Shown here: positions 1-9,733 of the stretch, one piece after another
Layout: every line of letters begins with the position of its first letter
How positions within the stretch are numbered: the first letter of the stretch is position 1
Assembly: GCA_947500545.1 (NCBI GenBank)
Contig: CANMSO010000003.1
Location: 124,001 to 188,000, forward strand
Direction of reading: 5' to 3'
From: an uncultured Aquimarina sp.
Lineage (GTDB): Bacteria; Bacteroidota; Bacteroidia; Flavobacteriales; Flavobacteriaceae
Length of the DNA stretch: 64,000 nucleotides
The notes under the pieces: model-generated
The model's input: the letters and a program-made list of their open reading frames with translations, nothing else
What the model was told of the DNA's origin: nothing
Databases searched by the model: none
Made by a program: the position numbers and the translations under genes

Positions 1-28
1 TTTACTAAACGATAAATAATATCTAGCA

Positions 29-226
29 ATGGCACATCCTAAGAGAAAGATATCGAGAACAAGAAGAGATAAAAGAAGAACACATTACAAAGCTACTGTA
101 CCACAGATCGCTACAGATCCTACTACAGGAGAAGCACATTTGTACCACAGAGCACACTGGCACGAAGGTAAATTATACTACCGTGGTCAAATTGTTATTG
201 ATAACACAGAAGAAGAAGTGGCATAA
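29..226 (+). CDS. rpmF: 50S ribosomal protein L32
   Basis: Structural protein of the large ribosomal subunit. The 65-residue product starts [17 protein letters not shown], the basic N-terminus typical of bacterial L32, and has the family length. Bacteroidota L32 often lacks the zinc cysteines found elsewhere, and no CxxC pair is visible here. It is followed by a strong terminator and then by fabH, accB and accC, the usual Flavobacteriia order linking ribosome and fatty-acid synthesis genes. The YceD-like gene that usually precedes rpmF would lie just outside the window. Identification is firm. Confidence 0.97.
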   Translation: MAHPKRKISRTRRDKRRTHYKATVPQIATDPTTGEAHLYHRAHWHEGKLYYRGQIVIDNTEEEVA

Positions 227-252
227 GCGCACTGTTAAAATTTTATATAAAG

Positions 253-277
253 CTCTCACAAATGTGAGAGTTTTTTT
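253..277 (+). terminator. Intrinsic terminator after rpmF
   Basis: Perfect 8-bp stem CTCTCACA/TGTGAGAG with a 2-nt loop, followed by seven T. It separates rpmF from fabH. Confidence 0.9.
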
Positions 278-398
278 GTTTTTAGTTGAATATGTGTCAA
301 AATCCCGTTATTTTGCGCCATATTTGTATATAATTTAGTAATTTCGACGACTTTTTAGGCACTTTTTGCGCAATAGTACGTGAAACTAAAACTAAGAT

Positions 399-1394
399 AT
401 GAGTAAAATCACAGCCGCTATTACAGCTGTTGGCGCATATGTGCCAGACTACGTGTTAACCAATAAGATTTTAGAAACTATGGTTGACACAAACGACGAA
501 TGGATTACCAGTCGTACAGGTATTAAAGAACGTAGGTTATTAAAAGATAAAGACAAGGGAAGTTCTTTCTTAGGTATTAAAGCCGCAGAAGATCTAATTG
601 CCAAAAAAAATCTTGATCCAAAAGAGATTGATATGGTAATTTTTGCTACCGCAACTCCCGATCTTCCTGTAGCAGCAACAGCGGCATATACAGCATCAAA
701 AATAGGAGCTGTTAATGCCTTTTCTTATGATCTGCAAGCTGCATGCTCTAGTTTTTTATATGGAATGTCAACCGCATCAAGCTATATAGAATCTGGTAGG
801 TATAAAAAAATACTACTTATAGGAGCAGATAAGATGTCATCTATAATAGACTATACTGATAGAGCTACCTGCATCATATTTGGTGATGGTGGTGGAGCCG
901 TACTTTTTGAACCCAATGACGAAGGTTACGGATTGCAAGATGAATATTTGCGCACCGATGGTATAGGAAGAGAGTTCTTAAAAATTGAAGCTGGGGGATC
1001 TATATTACCTCCATCTGAAGAAACTGTTGCAAATAAACAGCACTTTGTGCAACAGGATGGAAAAACAGTATTTAAATATGCGGTTTCCAATATGGCAGAT
1101 GCCAGTACAAAAATCATGGAACGCAACAACTTGTCTGGAGATGATGTTGATTGGCTCATTGCACATCAAGCCAATAAACGAATTATAGATGCTACCGCAA
1201 ATAGAATGGAACTGGATGGGAACAAAGTTCTCATGAATATCCAAAGATACGGTAACACTACCTCAGCAACGTTACCTTTATTATTACACGATTACGAAAA
1301 ACAACTCAAAAAAGGAGACAATATAGTATTTGCCTCATTTGGTGGAGGCTTTACATGGGGCTCTATCTATCTTAAATGGGCTTATAACTCCTAA
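399..1394 (+). CDS. fabH: Beta-ketoacyl-ACP synthase III
   Basis: Initiates type II fatty-acid synthesis by condensing an acyl-CoA primer with malonyl-ACP in the cytosol. The 331-residue protein has family length. The catalytic triad is visible: Cys116 in LQAACSSF, His in IAHQANKRI and Asn in RYGNTTSATLP. The N-terminal strand ITAVGAYVPDYVLTN and the C-terminal FASFGGGFTWGS are characteristic. It lies 28 bp upstream of accB and is probably cotranscribed with accB and accC, so primer condensation and malonyl-CoA supply are linked. No convincing -33/-7 promoter was assigned in the 120 bp upstream. Confidence 0.97.
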   Translation: MSKITAAITAVGAYVPDYVLTNKILETMVDTNDEWITSRTGIKERRLLKDKDKGSSFLGIKAAEDLIAKKNLDPKEIDMVIFATATPDLPVAATAAYTASKIGAVNAFSYDLQAACSSFLYGMSTASSYIESGRYKKILLIGADKMSSIIDYTDRATCIIFGDGGGAVLFEPNDEGYGLQDEYLRTDGIGREFLKIEAGGSILPPSEETVANKQHFVQQDGKTVFKYAVSNMADASTKIMERNNLSGDDVDWLIAHQANKRIIDATANRMELDGNKVLMNIQRYGNTTSATLPLLLHDYEKQLKKGDNIVFASFGGGFTWGSIYLKWAYNS

Positions 1395-1422
1395 AACAAC
1401 TAAACACACAATACCCAACATT

Positions 1423-1917
1423 ATGGATTTAAAAGAAATTCAGAATTTGATTAAATTCGTTGCCAAATCAGGCGCCAGCGAAGTAAAATTAGAGATGGAT
1501 GACGTTAAAATCACCATCAAAACCGGATCAGAAGACAGTAAAGAAACAACATTTGTACAACACATCCCTGTAGGAAATGCTGTTACTCCTCAACCGGCAG
1601 CACCTGCTCCAGCAGCACCTGCTGCGCCGGCAACTCCTGCAGCAGTTGTAGAAAGTTCTTCTGATGATAACTCAAAATACATAACTATCAAATCTCCTAT
1701 AATTGGAACCTTATATAGGAAACCGTCACCAGACAAACCTACGTTTGTAGAAGTTGGCGATTCTATTAAAGAAGGAGATGTGCTTTGTATTATAGAAGCA
1801 ATGAAACTTTTCAACGAAATCGAAAGCGAAGTTTCTGGTAAAATTGTAAAAGTATTAGTTGATGACTCTTCTCCTGTAGAATTTGATCAACCACTTTTCT
1901 TAGTAGACCCATCATAA
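1423..1917 (+). CDS. accB: Biotin carboxyl carrier protein of acetyl-CoA carboxylase
   Basis: Carries biotin between biotin carboxylase and carboxyltransferase during malonyl-CoA synthesis. The C-terminal biotinyl domain contains the EAMKLFNEIE motif, with the biotinylated lysine at residue 128. An Ala/Pro-rich flexible linker (about residues 52-80) joins it to the N-terminal segment MDLKEIQNLIKFVAKSG. The ATG at 1423 is preferred over longer in-frame starts because those run into the end of fabH and lack family similarity. The 164-residue length is normal. accC follows 92 bp downstream. Confidence 0.96.
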   Translation: MDLKEIQNLIKFVAKSGASEVKLEMDDVKITIKTGSEDSKETTFVQHIPVGNAVTPQPAAPAPAAPAAPATPAAVVESSSDDNSKYITIKSPIIGTLYRKPSPDKPTFVEVGDSIKEGDVLCIIEAMKLFNEIESEVSGKIVKVLVDDSSPVEFDQPLFLVDPS

Positions 1918-2009
1918 CCCAATTTTAAAATTCCAATAGACAAATCCAAAAAATCCATCTTATATGGAATCTGGAGCTTGGAATTTGAGATTTTTAAATT
2001 TTAAAAGTT

Positions 2010-3359
2010 ATGTTTAAAAAAATTCTAATTGCAAATAGAGGTGAGATTGCTATGAGAGTAATCAGAACCTGCAAAGAAATGGGGATTAAGTCTGTAGCGG
2101 TCTACTCTACTGCAGATGCAGAAAGTTTACACGTTCGTTTTGCAGATGAAGCGGTTTGTATAGGGCCCGCACCTAGTAGTGAATCTTATCTTAAGATGTC
2201 TAATATAATAGCAGCTGCAGAAATTACTAATGCAGATGCTATACATCCCGGTTACGGTTTCCTTTCAGAAAATGCTAAGTTCTCCAAAATTTGTGAAGAA
2301 CACGAAATAAAATTCATTGGCGCAAGTGCCGAGATGATCGACAGAATGGGTGATAAAGCATCTGCCAAATCAACTATGATTCAAGCCGGTGTGCCTTGTG
2401 TACCAGGAAGTGAAGGAATAATTCCCGATTTTAAAACTTGTATAAAAGTAGCTCGAGAAACCGGTTATCCAGTAATGCTTAAGGCTAGTGCTGGTGGTGG
2501 TGGTAAAGGTATGCGTGCTGTTTGGAAAGAAGAAGATCTGCAAAATGCTTGGGAATCTGCCAGACAAGAAAGTAAAGCTGCTTTTGGTAATGATGATATG
2601 TATATGGAAAAGCTTATAGAAGAGCCTCGCCATATCGAAATTCAAATCGTAGGTGATAGCAATGGAAGAGCATGTCATTTATCTGAAAGAGATTGTTCTG
2701 TACAACGTAGACATCAAAAATTAACTGAAGAAACTCCTTCTCCATTCATGACCGATGAATTGCGAGAAAAAATGGGGGAAGCTGCAGTTAAAGCTGCCGA
2801 ATATATTAAATATGAAGGTGCAGGAACCGTTGAATTTCTAGTTGACAAACACCGCAACTTCTATTTCATGGAAATGAATACGCGTATCCAGGTAGAGCAT
2901 CCTATTACAGAACAAGTAGTGGATTATGATTTGATCAGAGAGCAAATTCTGGTTGCAGCAGGAGTGCCAATTTCTGGTAAGAACTATATACCACAGTTAC
3001 ACTCTATAGAGTGTAGAATTAATGCCGAAGATCCTTATAAAGATTTTAGGCCTTCTCCAGGTAAGATTACCAATTTACACCTTCCGGGAGGTCATGGAGT
3101 AAGAGTTGACACTCATGTATATAGTGGTTATACAATTCCTCCTAATTATGACTCTATGATTGCTAAATTGATTACTACCGCGCAAACACGTGAAGAGGCA
3201 ATCAACAAAATGAAAAGAGCACTTGATGAGTTTGTGGTAGAAGGTATCAAGACTACCGTTCCTTTTCATAGACAATTAATGGATCATCCGGATTATGTAT
3301 CCGGAAACTATACCACTAAGTTTATGGAAGACTTTGAAATGGCAGAACTAGAAGATTAA
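2010..3359 (+). CDS. accC: Biotin carboxylase subunit of acetyl-CoA carboxylase
   Basis: ATP- and bicarbonate-dependent carboxylation of the biotin on AccB. The 449-residue protein begins [20 protein letters not shown], the standard biotin-carboxylase N-terminus. It contains the ATP-grasp glycine loop GGGGKGM, the catalytic segment [14 protein letters not shown] and the C-terminal carboxylase domain. Length is normal. It is the last gene of the fabH-accB-accC group and is closed by a terminator directly before the next ATG. Confidence 0.97.
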   Translation: MFKKILIANRGEIAMRVIRTCKEMGIKSVAVYSTADAESLHVRFADEAVCIGPAPSSESYLKMSNIIAAAEITNADAIHPGYGFLSENAKFSKICEEHEIKFIGASAEMIDRMGDKASAKSTMIQAGVPCVPGSEGIIPDFKTCIKVARETGYPVMLKASAGGGGKGMRAVWKEEDLQNAWESARQESKAAFGNDDMYMEKLIEEPRHIEIQIVGDSNGRACHLSERDCSVQRRHQKLTEETPSPFMTDELREKMGEAAVKAAEYIKYEGAGTVEFLVDKHRNFYFMEMNTRIQVEHPITEQVVDYDLIREQILVAAGVPISGKNYIPQLHSIECRINAEDPYKDFRPSPGKITNLHLPGGHGVRVDTHVYSGYTIPPNYDSMIAKLITTAQTREEAINKMKRALDEFVVEGIKTTVPFHRQLMDHPDYVSGNYTTKFMEDFEMAELED

Positions 3360-3372
3360 TTAACAAATATAT

Positions 3373-3397
3373 AAGCCTCAGCAATGGGGCTTTTTTT
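3373..3397 (+). terminator. Intrinsic terminator after accC
   Basis: Stem AAGCCTC/GGGGCTT (one T-G pair) with a 6-nt loop and seven T. The T tract ends one base before the ATG at 3398, so the next gene has no independent leader from this side. Confidence 0.8.
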
Positions 3398-4510
3398 ATG
3401 AATTTTAGTTATTGGGAATATAAAACATGGTTATCCAACATCGATTTTACTATTGTAGGTAGCGGAATCGTAGGACTTAACTGTGCCCTTAGGTTGCGAC
3501 ACAAATATCCAACTGCCAAAATACTAGTACTAGAACGAGGAATACTTCCAAACGGGGCGAGTACTAAAAATGCTGGTTTTGCATGTTTTGGAAGCCTGTC
3601 AGAGATATTAGATGACCTTAATTCACATACCGAGGAAGAAGTACTACAACTTGTTCAAAAAAGAGTTAATGGGCTTCAATTATTAAGAAAAAACCTTGGC
3701 GATCAAGCAATCCATTATTTACAATATAGAGGGTATGAACTTTTCACCCAAGAAGATGCAGCACTATATCAAAATTGTCTTTCAAAAATAGAACAGATCA
3801 ACAATTTGCTTCGTCCTATTTTTAAGGATAGTGTGTTCACAAAAGAACACAATATCTTCAATTTTAAAAATATTCAACCACAATACATCGTAAATCAATT
3901 CGAAGGGCAAATAGATACCGGTAAGATGATGGAGGCCTTACTTTCCAAAGTACAAGAGTCTGGTATCAAAATTTTAAACAATTGCACAGTGCAAGCAATT
4001 AATGATCTTAACACTGCTGTCGAAATAAAAACAGATCAATTTACGTTTTCTACAAATAAAGTACTTATTGCTACCAATGGTTTTGCATCACAACTAGGAA
4101 TCAACCAAGTAAAACCAGCTCGTGCACAGGTCTTGATCACCAAGCCAATCACCGGTTTGCATATCAAAGGAACCTTTCATCTGGACAAAGGATATTATTA
4201 TTTCAGAAATATCGATAATAGAATTTTGTTTGGCGGGGGTAGGAACCTTGATTTTAAGAGCGAAGAAACAACAGAATTAGCACAGACCGAATTGGTACAA
4301 CACAAGTTAAATCAAATTTTGAGTGAAGTAATTTTACCAGATTCTAATTTCGAAATTGAACATCGCTGGAGCGGAATTATGGGGGTTGGAAGCCAGAAAA
4401 AATCTATTGTCAAACAAATATCTGACAATGTTTTTTGTGGTGTACGCCTTGGCGGAATGGGAGTAGCGATCGGAAGTATTGTTGGCACGGAATTGGCAGA
4501 TCTACTATAG
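3398..4510 (+). CDS. FAD-dependent amino-acid-oxidase-family oxidoreductase
   Basis: Probable flavin oxidoreductase of the DAO superfamily; the substrate is unknown. The Rossmann motif DFTIVGSGIVGLNCALRL lies at residues 16-33, followed by the family's NAGFACFGS segment and a C-terminal GVRLGGMGVAIGS FAD-contact stretch. The 370-residue length fits single-domain DAO enzymes such as glycine or D-amino-acid oxidases. No membrane segment or signal peptide is seen. The ATG follows the accC terminator immediately, so translation depends on readthrough or on a start further inside. The transglycosylase gene follows after 13 bp, suggesting an operon. Function beyond oxidoreductase is not assigned. 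Confidence 0.8.
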   Translation: MNFSYWEYKTWLSNIDFTIVGSGIVGLNCALRLRHKYPTAKILVLERGILPNGASTKNAGFACFGSLSEILDDLNSHTEEEVLQLVQKRVNGLQLLRKNLGDQAIHYLQYRGYELFTQEDAALYQNCLSKIEQINNLLRPIFKDSVFTKEHNIFNFKNIQPQYIVNQFEGQIDTGKMMEALLSKVQESGIKILNNCTVQAINDLNTAVEIKTDQFTFSTNKVLIATNGFASQLGINQVKPARAQVLITKPITGLHIKGTFHLDKGYYYFRNIDNRILFGGGRNLDFKSEETTELAQTELVQHKLNQILSEVILPDSNFEIEHRWSGIMGVGSQKKSIVKQISDNVFCGVRLGGMGVAIGSIVGTELADLL

Positions 4511-4523
4511 ATAATCTCTAGAT

Positions 4524-5225
4524 ATGAAAAAATTTATTCACTTCATGCTAAAAAGCCTTGTGGCTTTTTTACTGTTTAGTCCGCTTTGGGTGCTAAGCTA
4601 TAGGTGGATAGATGTTCCGGCAACGCCTTTAATGGCAATTCGCAAGTTACAATCCAATCAAAAACACACCATCCAACATCGTTGGGTGCCATTATCCAAT
4701 ATTTCGCAGGATTTACAATTGGCAGTTATCTGCAGCGAAGACCAACGATTTATAGAGCATCAAGGCTTTGATCAGGAAGCTATAGAAAAAGCAATTGCAG
4801 AACATAAGGACGGAAAAAAATTACGTGGTGCCAGCACTATCTCGCAGCAAACAGCCAAAAATGTATTCTTATGGCCCCACCGTAGTTGGGTTCGCAAGGG
4901 GCTAGAAGTTTATTTTACATTTTTGATCGAAAAACTATGGACCAAAGAGCGTATTCTAGAGATCTATTTGAATAGTATCGAAATGGGTAATGGCATTTAT
5001 GGAGCCGAAGCAGCTGCACAATTTTGGTTTAATACATCTGCTACTGATCTTAGTAAAGAAGAAGCTGCTGCCATTGCCGCCATTTTACCAAATCCCAGAA
5101 AGTTTTTGGCCAATCCACCATCTGAATATACCCAAAAAAGAAAAGACTGGATCTTTATACAAATGCGCAATTATGGTACTTTAGTATTCGATAAGAAAAC
5201 GCAATATGAATCCGATGGATATTAA
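4524..5225 (+). CDS. mtgA: Monofunctional biosynthetic peptidoglycan transglycosylase
   Basis: Polymerises lipid II into glycan strands at the outer face of the inner membrane (GT51 family). One N-terminal membrane anchor (about residues 7-25) is followed by GT51 motifs: CSEDQRFIEHQGFD with the catalytic Glu, GASTISQQTAKNVFLW, and ILEIYLNSIEMGNGIYGAEAAA. No transpeptidase domain is present and the 233-residue length is typical for MtgA. The 3' end overlaps the next gene by 11 nt, indicating translational coupling. Confidence 0.93.
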   Translation: MKKFIHFMLKSLVAFLLFSPLWVLSYRWIDVPATPLMAIRKLQSNQKHTIQHRWVPLSNISQDLQLAVICSEDQRFIEHQGFDQEAIEKAIAEHKDGKKLRGASTISQQTAKNVFLWPHRSWVRKGLEVYFTFLIEKLWTKERILEIYLNSIEMGNGIYGAEAAAQFWFNTSATDLSKEEAAAIAAILPNPRKFLANPPSEYTQKRKDWIFIQMRNYGTLVFDKKTQYESDGY

Positions 5226-5664
5226 ACAAAAGCTACTAGATCAATGTCAATATAATATTGATCAAAGGTTGCAGCGTATTCAACGTACTATTACTGACAT
5301 TCAAGAATCTTTGAGTTCTGAAACCAAAAGCTCTGCTGGAGACAAACATGAAACTGGTCGCGCCATGCTACAATTAGAACGCGAAAAAGCCGGACAGCAA
5401 TTAGCCGAGGTGCAAAAGCTACAAGAAATTTTAGCCAAAATTGATATTTCGACCTCTTCAGACAATGCCTGTTTAGGTAGTTTGGTTTTTACTACTCAAG
5501 GAAATTACTTTTTAAGTATTTCTATTGGTGAACTATCTATTGATAAAACCTCTTATTTCGCAATTGCTGCAAATACCCCTATTGGTAAGTTGCTATTAGG
5601 TAAAACCATTGGGGATACTTTTAGTTTTAATGGAAAGGAAATTTCTATAAAAAGAGTAAATTAA
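5215..5664 (+). CDS. GreA/GreB C-terminal-like coiled-coil protein
   Basis: Hypothetical protein common in Flavobacteriia, sometimes misnamed 3-oxoacyl-ACP synthase. The N-terminal half (about residues 1-75) is strongly helical and charged with coiled-coil character. The C-terminal part carries NTPIGKLLLGKTIGDTF, resembling the SPLGKALLGKKVGD segment of the GreA/GreB C-terminal domain. This suggests RNA-polymerase binding, but the acidic tip needed for cleavage activity is not recognisable, so function is inferred only weakly. ATG 5215 (MDIKQKL) is preferred; ATG 5206 is possible. It overlaps mtgA. Confidence 0.7.
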   Translation: MDIKQKLLDQCQYNIDQRLQRIQRTITDIQESLSSETKSSAGDKHETGRAMLQLEREKAGQQLAEVQKLQEILAKIDISTSSDNACLGSLVFTTQGNYFLSISIGELSIDKTSYFAIAANTPIGKLLLGKTIGDTFSFNGKEISIKRVN

Positions 5665-5694
5665 CCTGATTTTCACACAAAACACCCTAACATC

Positions 5695-6522
5695 ATGAAA
5701 AAGTCCCTTTTATTCATCGCTATTGCTTTTATGATCGGTTGCAAAAACAATCAAACCACCGAAAAGGTTGAGCCCGAGGTTAAAAAAGAAAAAAAGGAAG
5801 AAGTTACCCCTAAAAAGAAAAGACCCATCGCTCTGGAACACAATAAATTCTTTGACGTTGACGGAAAAAGAATGCTATACGGAGGAAAAGACAATATTCA
5901 ACATTTTGATATTACAGGCTATGATCTAAAAGATGAACAATTTCATTATGGTATCGGTAGAGAAACGTTTCCTGCAATATTAGAACCAAAATTTATCTCT
6001 GTACAAGAGGCCGATACTACTTGGACAGATGACACTCGATTTTTGGTTGCCTATGCAGGTAATGAAGTAAAAGCATATTCGATAAAAGACCTTACAAGAC
6101 ACGAAGTAGTAAATGACGTTTTAAATGGCAAGCCAATAATGGCGGTATACTGTATACTTGCCGATCTAGGCGCTATTTATGAACGCAAATATGGTGATAA
6201 AGAATTGACTTTTGCATTAAGCGGCTATACTTACTATGATGAAGAGGTTTGGGGAGGTCTTGATGGATTTGTTTTATGGGATAGAGAAACAGAAAGCCTT
6301 TGGTGGCCTCTTATAGATAGAGCCGTCTCTGGACCTCTGAAAGGAGTAAAATTTTTGGAAATGGACAAAGCAAATTGGAAAGATACTACCTGGGGAGCAA
6401 TAAAGAAATCATATCCTAATGCCAAAGTTCTTAAATCGGGACAGGATTTTGAACGGCCAAAAACCTGGAAAAAGTATGATGATGTTAGCGAAATTGTAAA
6501 AAACTATAGTAAGGAAAATTAA
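5695..6522 (+). CDS. DUF3179 domain lipoprotein
   Basis: Predicted envelope lipoprotein. The signal peptide ends in the lipobox MIGC (Cys16), followed by a Lys/Glu-rich linker to about residue 45. The rest matches the DUF3179 pattern: FPAILEPKFISVQEAD, then a beta strand with a xVNDVLNGKPI-like block, AVYCILADLGAIYER and a VLWDRETESLWWP block. DUF3179 proteins have no firmly established biochemical role. It sits in a plus-strand run with the next lipoprotein hydrolase. Family assignment is good; function unknown. Confidence 0.75.
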   Translation: MKKSLLFIAIAFMIGCKNNQTTEKVEPEVKKEKKEEVTPKKKRPIALEHNKFFDVDGKRMLYGGKDNIQHFDITGYDLKDEQFHYGIGRETFPAILEPKFISVQEADTTWTDDTRFLVAYAGNEVKAYSIKDLTRHEVVNDVLNGKPIMAVYCILADLGAIYERKYGDKELTFALSGYTYYDEEVWGGLDGFVLWDRETESLWWPLIDRAVSGPLKGVKFLEMDKANWKDTTWGAIKKSYPNAKVLKSGQDFERPKTWKKYDDVSEIVKNYSKEN

Positions 6523-6577
6523 AATTTCATACAAAAATGATTTTAAGTAAATTGCCAACTCATAAATCATCACGACC

Positions 6578-7510
6578 ATGCAGAAGTTTTTTGTACTAGC
6601 CCTCATAGGGGTACTACTTATTTCATGTAAACCATACGAGAATACCAAAGTCAGAAAAAATCAAATCACCTATGAAGATTTTAGGGCAGATCAAAGATTA
6701 TATCCCACAGATGATGGTCTAATAAAATATATAGACAAAGGAAAAGGTCCTGTGATAGTACTTTTACACGGGGTACCAACATCTGGTTGGCTATATCGTA
6801 AAATGATAAAACCTTTGGTAGACAATGGATATCGTGTGATTGTTCCTGATATGCTAGGGTATGGATCTAGCGATTCTCCTGATGGTTTCGAAATCTACAA
6901 TGCAGAAAATCATGGTAAACGCCTTTTAGAACTTATGGCAAGTTTGGGCATAGAAACATGGACTCATGTAATGCATGACGCAGGGGGATTATGGACCTGG
7001 GAACTTATGAAACAAGATCCGGATAAAATTGAAAAACTAATCGTACTCAATACCATCATCTACGAAGAAGGATTCTATCCACCAGTAAGAATGAAACCAG
7101 GAGGAATGGCCAAAACGGCTATGTGGGCATATCGAAATGGCGTAACGACAAATACATTGCTTAAAAATCTGTTTAAAGAAGGGCTGAAAGAAAACATCTT
7201 AAATCCTTTAGACGTTGAAGGGTATAAAACACCTTTGCTAGAAGGTAAAACAAAAGCTATGTATTACTTTTTTAGCCAAACCTGCAATGAATTACCCGAT
7301 TACTCTGAAGTTTTTGAAAATATAAACATACCTGTTTCGGTAATATGGGGTATTCATGATACGATGTTACAATGGCCTCCACAACAAACCAAAGCTGCAA
7401 ATGCACTAAAGGTAAAAGATGAAGATATTCATTTTGTAGACGAGAAACACTTCATCCAAGAGACCAAAGCAGAAGAAATAGCTTATAAAATTCTGGATTT
7501 CCTTAATTAA
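6578..7510 (+). CDS. Alpha/beta-hydrolase lipoprotein (haloalkane-dehalogenase-like)
   Basis: Envelope-anchored alpha/beta hydrolase. The signal peptide ends in the lipobox LISC (Cys17). The oxyanion region is LLHGVPTSGWLYRK. The nucleophile elbow reads MHDAGGLW, so the nucleophile is Asp rather than Ser, as in haloalkane dehalogenases and epoxide hydrolases. A C-terminal His lies in VDEKHFIQET. The substrate cannot be predicted: Asp-nucleophile enzymes act on C-halogen or epoxide bonds. Its stop overlaps by 8 nt the stop of the convergent minus-strand gene. Confidence 0.8.
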   Translation: MQKFFVLALIGVLLISCKPYENTKVRKNQITYEDFRADQRLYPTDDGLIKYIDKGKGPVIVLLHGVPTSGWLYRKMIKPLVDNGYRVIVPDMLGYGSSDSPDGFEIYNAENHGKRLLELMASLGIETWTHVMHDAGGLWTWELMKQDPDKIEKLIVLNTIIYEEGFYPPVRMKPGGMAKTAMWAYRNGVTTNTLLKNLFKEGLKENILNPLDVEGYKTPLLEGKTKAMYYFFSQTCNELPDYSEVFENINIPVSVIWGIHDTMLQWPPQQTKAANALKVKDEDIHFVDEKHFIQETKAEEIAYKILDFLN

Positions 7511-7856
7511 GACTTACGTTTTTTATCCAGTTTTTAAGTTCAACTCTAAAGATCGTACCATTGATCAATTCGTGGATTTGATCTAACTCATCCTTGCTAA
7601 TAGCTAGGTCTACTTTGTCTGAAGGGGTTCTTAACAACAATGACCTACAATTTTGGGGGTCTTTACATTCATTACAACACTGTGATTGTCTGGTTGTCGT
7701 ACATGAGTCTGAAAAATCTTTTAGTTCATTAAGGGTAAGCAGAAAACCAATATCCCTAAACACCAGTTGAACTCTGGGCATTAAAACATTAGCTTCTTTC
7801 TTCCAAAAGAAAGATATACCAACCGTATTGCTGTAAATTTTATCTATAGCATTCAT
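7503..7856 (-). CDS. Hypothetical small cysteine-cluster protein
   Basis: 117 residues, no recognised domain. The middle carries a clustered Cys motif (CTTTRQSQCCNECKDPQNC), so metal binding is possible but unproven. No signal peptide or membrane helix. It ends overlapping the hydrolase gene tail-to-tail and lies upstream of nothing obvious; recJ lies 61 bp downstream on the same strand. It looks like a real gene because the frame is compact and its length fits the gap. Confidence 0.55.
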   Translation of the reverse strand: MNAIDKIYSNTVGISFFWKKEANVLMPRVQLVFRDIGFLLTLNELKDFSDSCTTTRQSQCCNECKDPQNCRSLLLRTPSDKVDLAISKDELDQIHELINGTIFRVELKNWIKNVSLN

Positions 7857-7917
7857 TTTGAGTTCTATTTTGAATCAAAAATAACACTATTTATAATAAA
7901 TCTAAATAAAAATAAAG

Positions 7918-9603
7918 TTAATTTATGTCCTTTAGCTTTAATTGAAGTGATACCTTGCCATTCCATTCATTTTCATCAATCGTATATGCCGCTTTAAACT
8001 GTTGTCCTGTGCTAATCAAATCTTGTTTAGAGCCAAGACTAAAACCAATAGCATCAACAGCAATCCCGTTTTTCTGCACCTTACATTTTAGATGCTTATC
8101 ATCTGCTCCTACACATTTACCATATCCTGTATCTTTTAGCCCTTCTGTCATAAACACCGGAGTCATATTTCCCGGTCCAAAAGGAGCAAATTGTTTCAGA
8201 AGACGAAAGAACTTTGGTGTGATCTGATCCAACTCCATTTTTGTATCCATAGTTATTTCCGGAGTAAGTAATTTTTTATCTATTGTGTCCGTTACAACTT
8301 CTTCAAATTTTTGTTTAAAGGGTTCATACTGTTCCTCAAGCAATGTTAGTCCTGCCGCGTATTTATGTCCTCCAAACTGTTCTATGTGATCAGAACAAGC
8401 ATCAAGCGCGTTGTAGACGTCAAATCCTTTTACAGATCTGGCTGATGCGGCTAGTTTTTCACCACTCTTGGTGAAAACCAATGTTGGGCGGTAATAGGTC
8501 TCTGTTAACCTTGAGGCCACTATACCAATAACTCCTTTATGCCAACTTTCTTCATACACAACAGTAGTATATCGATCCTCTTCTTTGTTTTTACGGATTT
8601 GTGCTATAGCTTCTTCAGTAATACTTTTATCAGCATCTTTTCGATCACTATTATAAACCTCTATTTCAGAGGCAAATTGCGATGCTAGTTCAGGATTTTC
8701 TTCTGTAAGAAGTTCAACCGCATGCAATCCATGTTTCATCCTTCCTGCTGCATTAATCCTGGGAGCAATCATGAAAACTACGTCAGTAATGGTCAAAGTT
8801 TCCTTGTTAACCTGAGAAATCATAGCCCTAAAACCCGTTCTTGGGTTTTCATTAATCACTTGTAAGCCAAAATAAGCCAACACTCTATTCTCTCCTGTTA
8901 TTGGTACGATATCGGCCCCAATAGCAGTTGCAACTAAGTCTAAATATGGTAGCAAATCGTCTAAGGTTTGATCATATTTAGTAGCCAGTGCCTGAATTAA
9001 TTTGAATCCCACTCCACAGCCACACAATTCTTTATATGGGTATTCGCAATCTTCACGTTTAGGGTCCAAAACTGCTGCTGCATCAGGAATCTCATCTCCC
9101 GGTCTGTGGTGGTCACAAATGATAAAATCTACCCCTTTTGATTTTGCGTATGCTACTTTTTCGATGGCCTTAATTCCGCAGTCTAAGGCTACAATCAAAG
9201 ACATATCGTTATCATGGGCATAATCTATCCCGGTATAAGAAACTCCATAACCTTCATTATATCGATCAGGAATATACGTTGCGATTTGTGGAGACAATGT
9301 TTTTAGATACGAGGACATAAGTGCTACAGACGTTGTACCGTCTACATCATAATCGCCATAGACCATAATATTTTCACCATCTGAAATAGCCTTTTCAATT
9401 CTTGCAACCGCTTTATCCATATCTTTCATTAAGAATGGATTATGCAAATCTTCTAATGATGGTCTGAAGAATTTCTTGGCTTGATCAAAGGTCTCTATAC
9501 CTCTCTGCACCAAAAGTGAAGCAATTATCTTATCTACATTTAATGCTTCTGCTAAGTGGTCTATTTTTGTAGTATCGGGTATAGGTTTTAGTGTCCATCT
9601 CAT
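7918..9603 (-). CDS. recJ: Single-stranded-DNA-specific exonuclease RecJ
   Basis: 5'-3' exonuclease acting in recombination (RecF pathway), mismatch repair and base-excision repair. The 561-residue protein shows the DHH phosphoesterase motifs: YGDYDVDGTTS near residue 80, VALDCGIKA, and CDHHRPGDE. The DHHA1 domain follows, with ARSVKGFDVYNALDAC and FGGHKYAAGLTL, and then an OB-fold C-terminus with FAPFGPGN. Full length with all metal-binding residues visible. The ATG lies 130 bp from the divergent gene start at 9734. Confidence 0.96.
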   Translation of the reverse strand: MRWTLKPIPDTTKIDHLAEALNVDKIIASLLVQRGIETFDQAKKFFRPSLEDLHNPFLMKDMDKAVARIEKAISDGENIMVYGDYDVDGTTSVALMSSYLKTLSPQIATYIPDRYNEGYGVSYTGIDYAHDNDMSLIVALDCGIKAIEKVAYAKSKGVDFIICDHHRPGDEIPDAAAVLDPKREDCEYPYKELCGCGVGFKLIQALATKYDQTLDDLLPYLDLVATAIGADIVPITGENRVLAYFGLQVINENPRTGFRAMISQVNKETLTITDVVFMIAPRINAAGRMKHGLHAVELLTEENPELASQFASEIEVYNSDRKDADKSITEEAIAQIRKNKEEDRYTTVVYEESWHKGVIGIVASRLTETYYRPTLVFTKSGEKLAASARSVKGFDVYNALDACSDHIEQFGGHKYAAGLTLLEEQYEPFKQKFEEVVTDTIDKKLLTPEITMDTKMELDQITPKFFRLLKQFAPFGPGNMTPVFMTEGLKDTGYGKCVGADDKHLKCKVQKNGIAVDAIGFSLGSKQDLISTGQQFKAAYTIDENEWNGKVSLQLKLKDIN

Positions 9604-9674
9604 TTATGTAGTGTATTCCAAATATTAAAAATTCCAAAGTACAAAAAACATCTCGACCACTCTAGATTTGACAT

Positions 9675-9682
9675 TAGTTTTG
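9675..9682 (+). promoter_or_regulatory. Bacteroidota -7 box for the CMD gene
   Basis: TAGTTTTG matches TAnnTTTG exactly. It lies about 52 nt before ATG 9734 and inside the longer in-frame extension beginning at 9668, which argues that the extension is not translated. No clear -33 TTG was found. Confidence 0.45.
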
Positions 9683-9733
9683 TATTTTGTCGTGCTAAAA
9701 ATTTTAAGTTTAAACTCAATAATACATATACAC

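Noticed and set aside
9668..9733. N-terminal extension of the CMD-family protein
   Set aside because: The TAGTTTTG promoter box lies inside it and the added residues have no family likeness.
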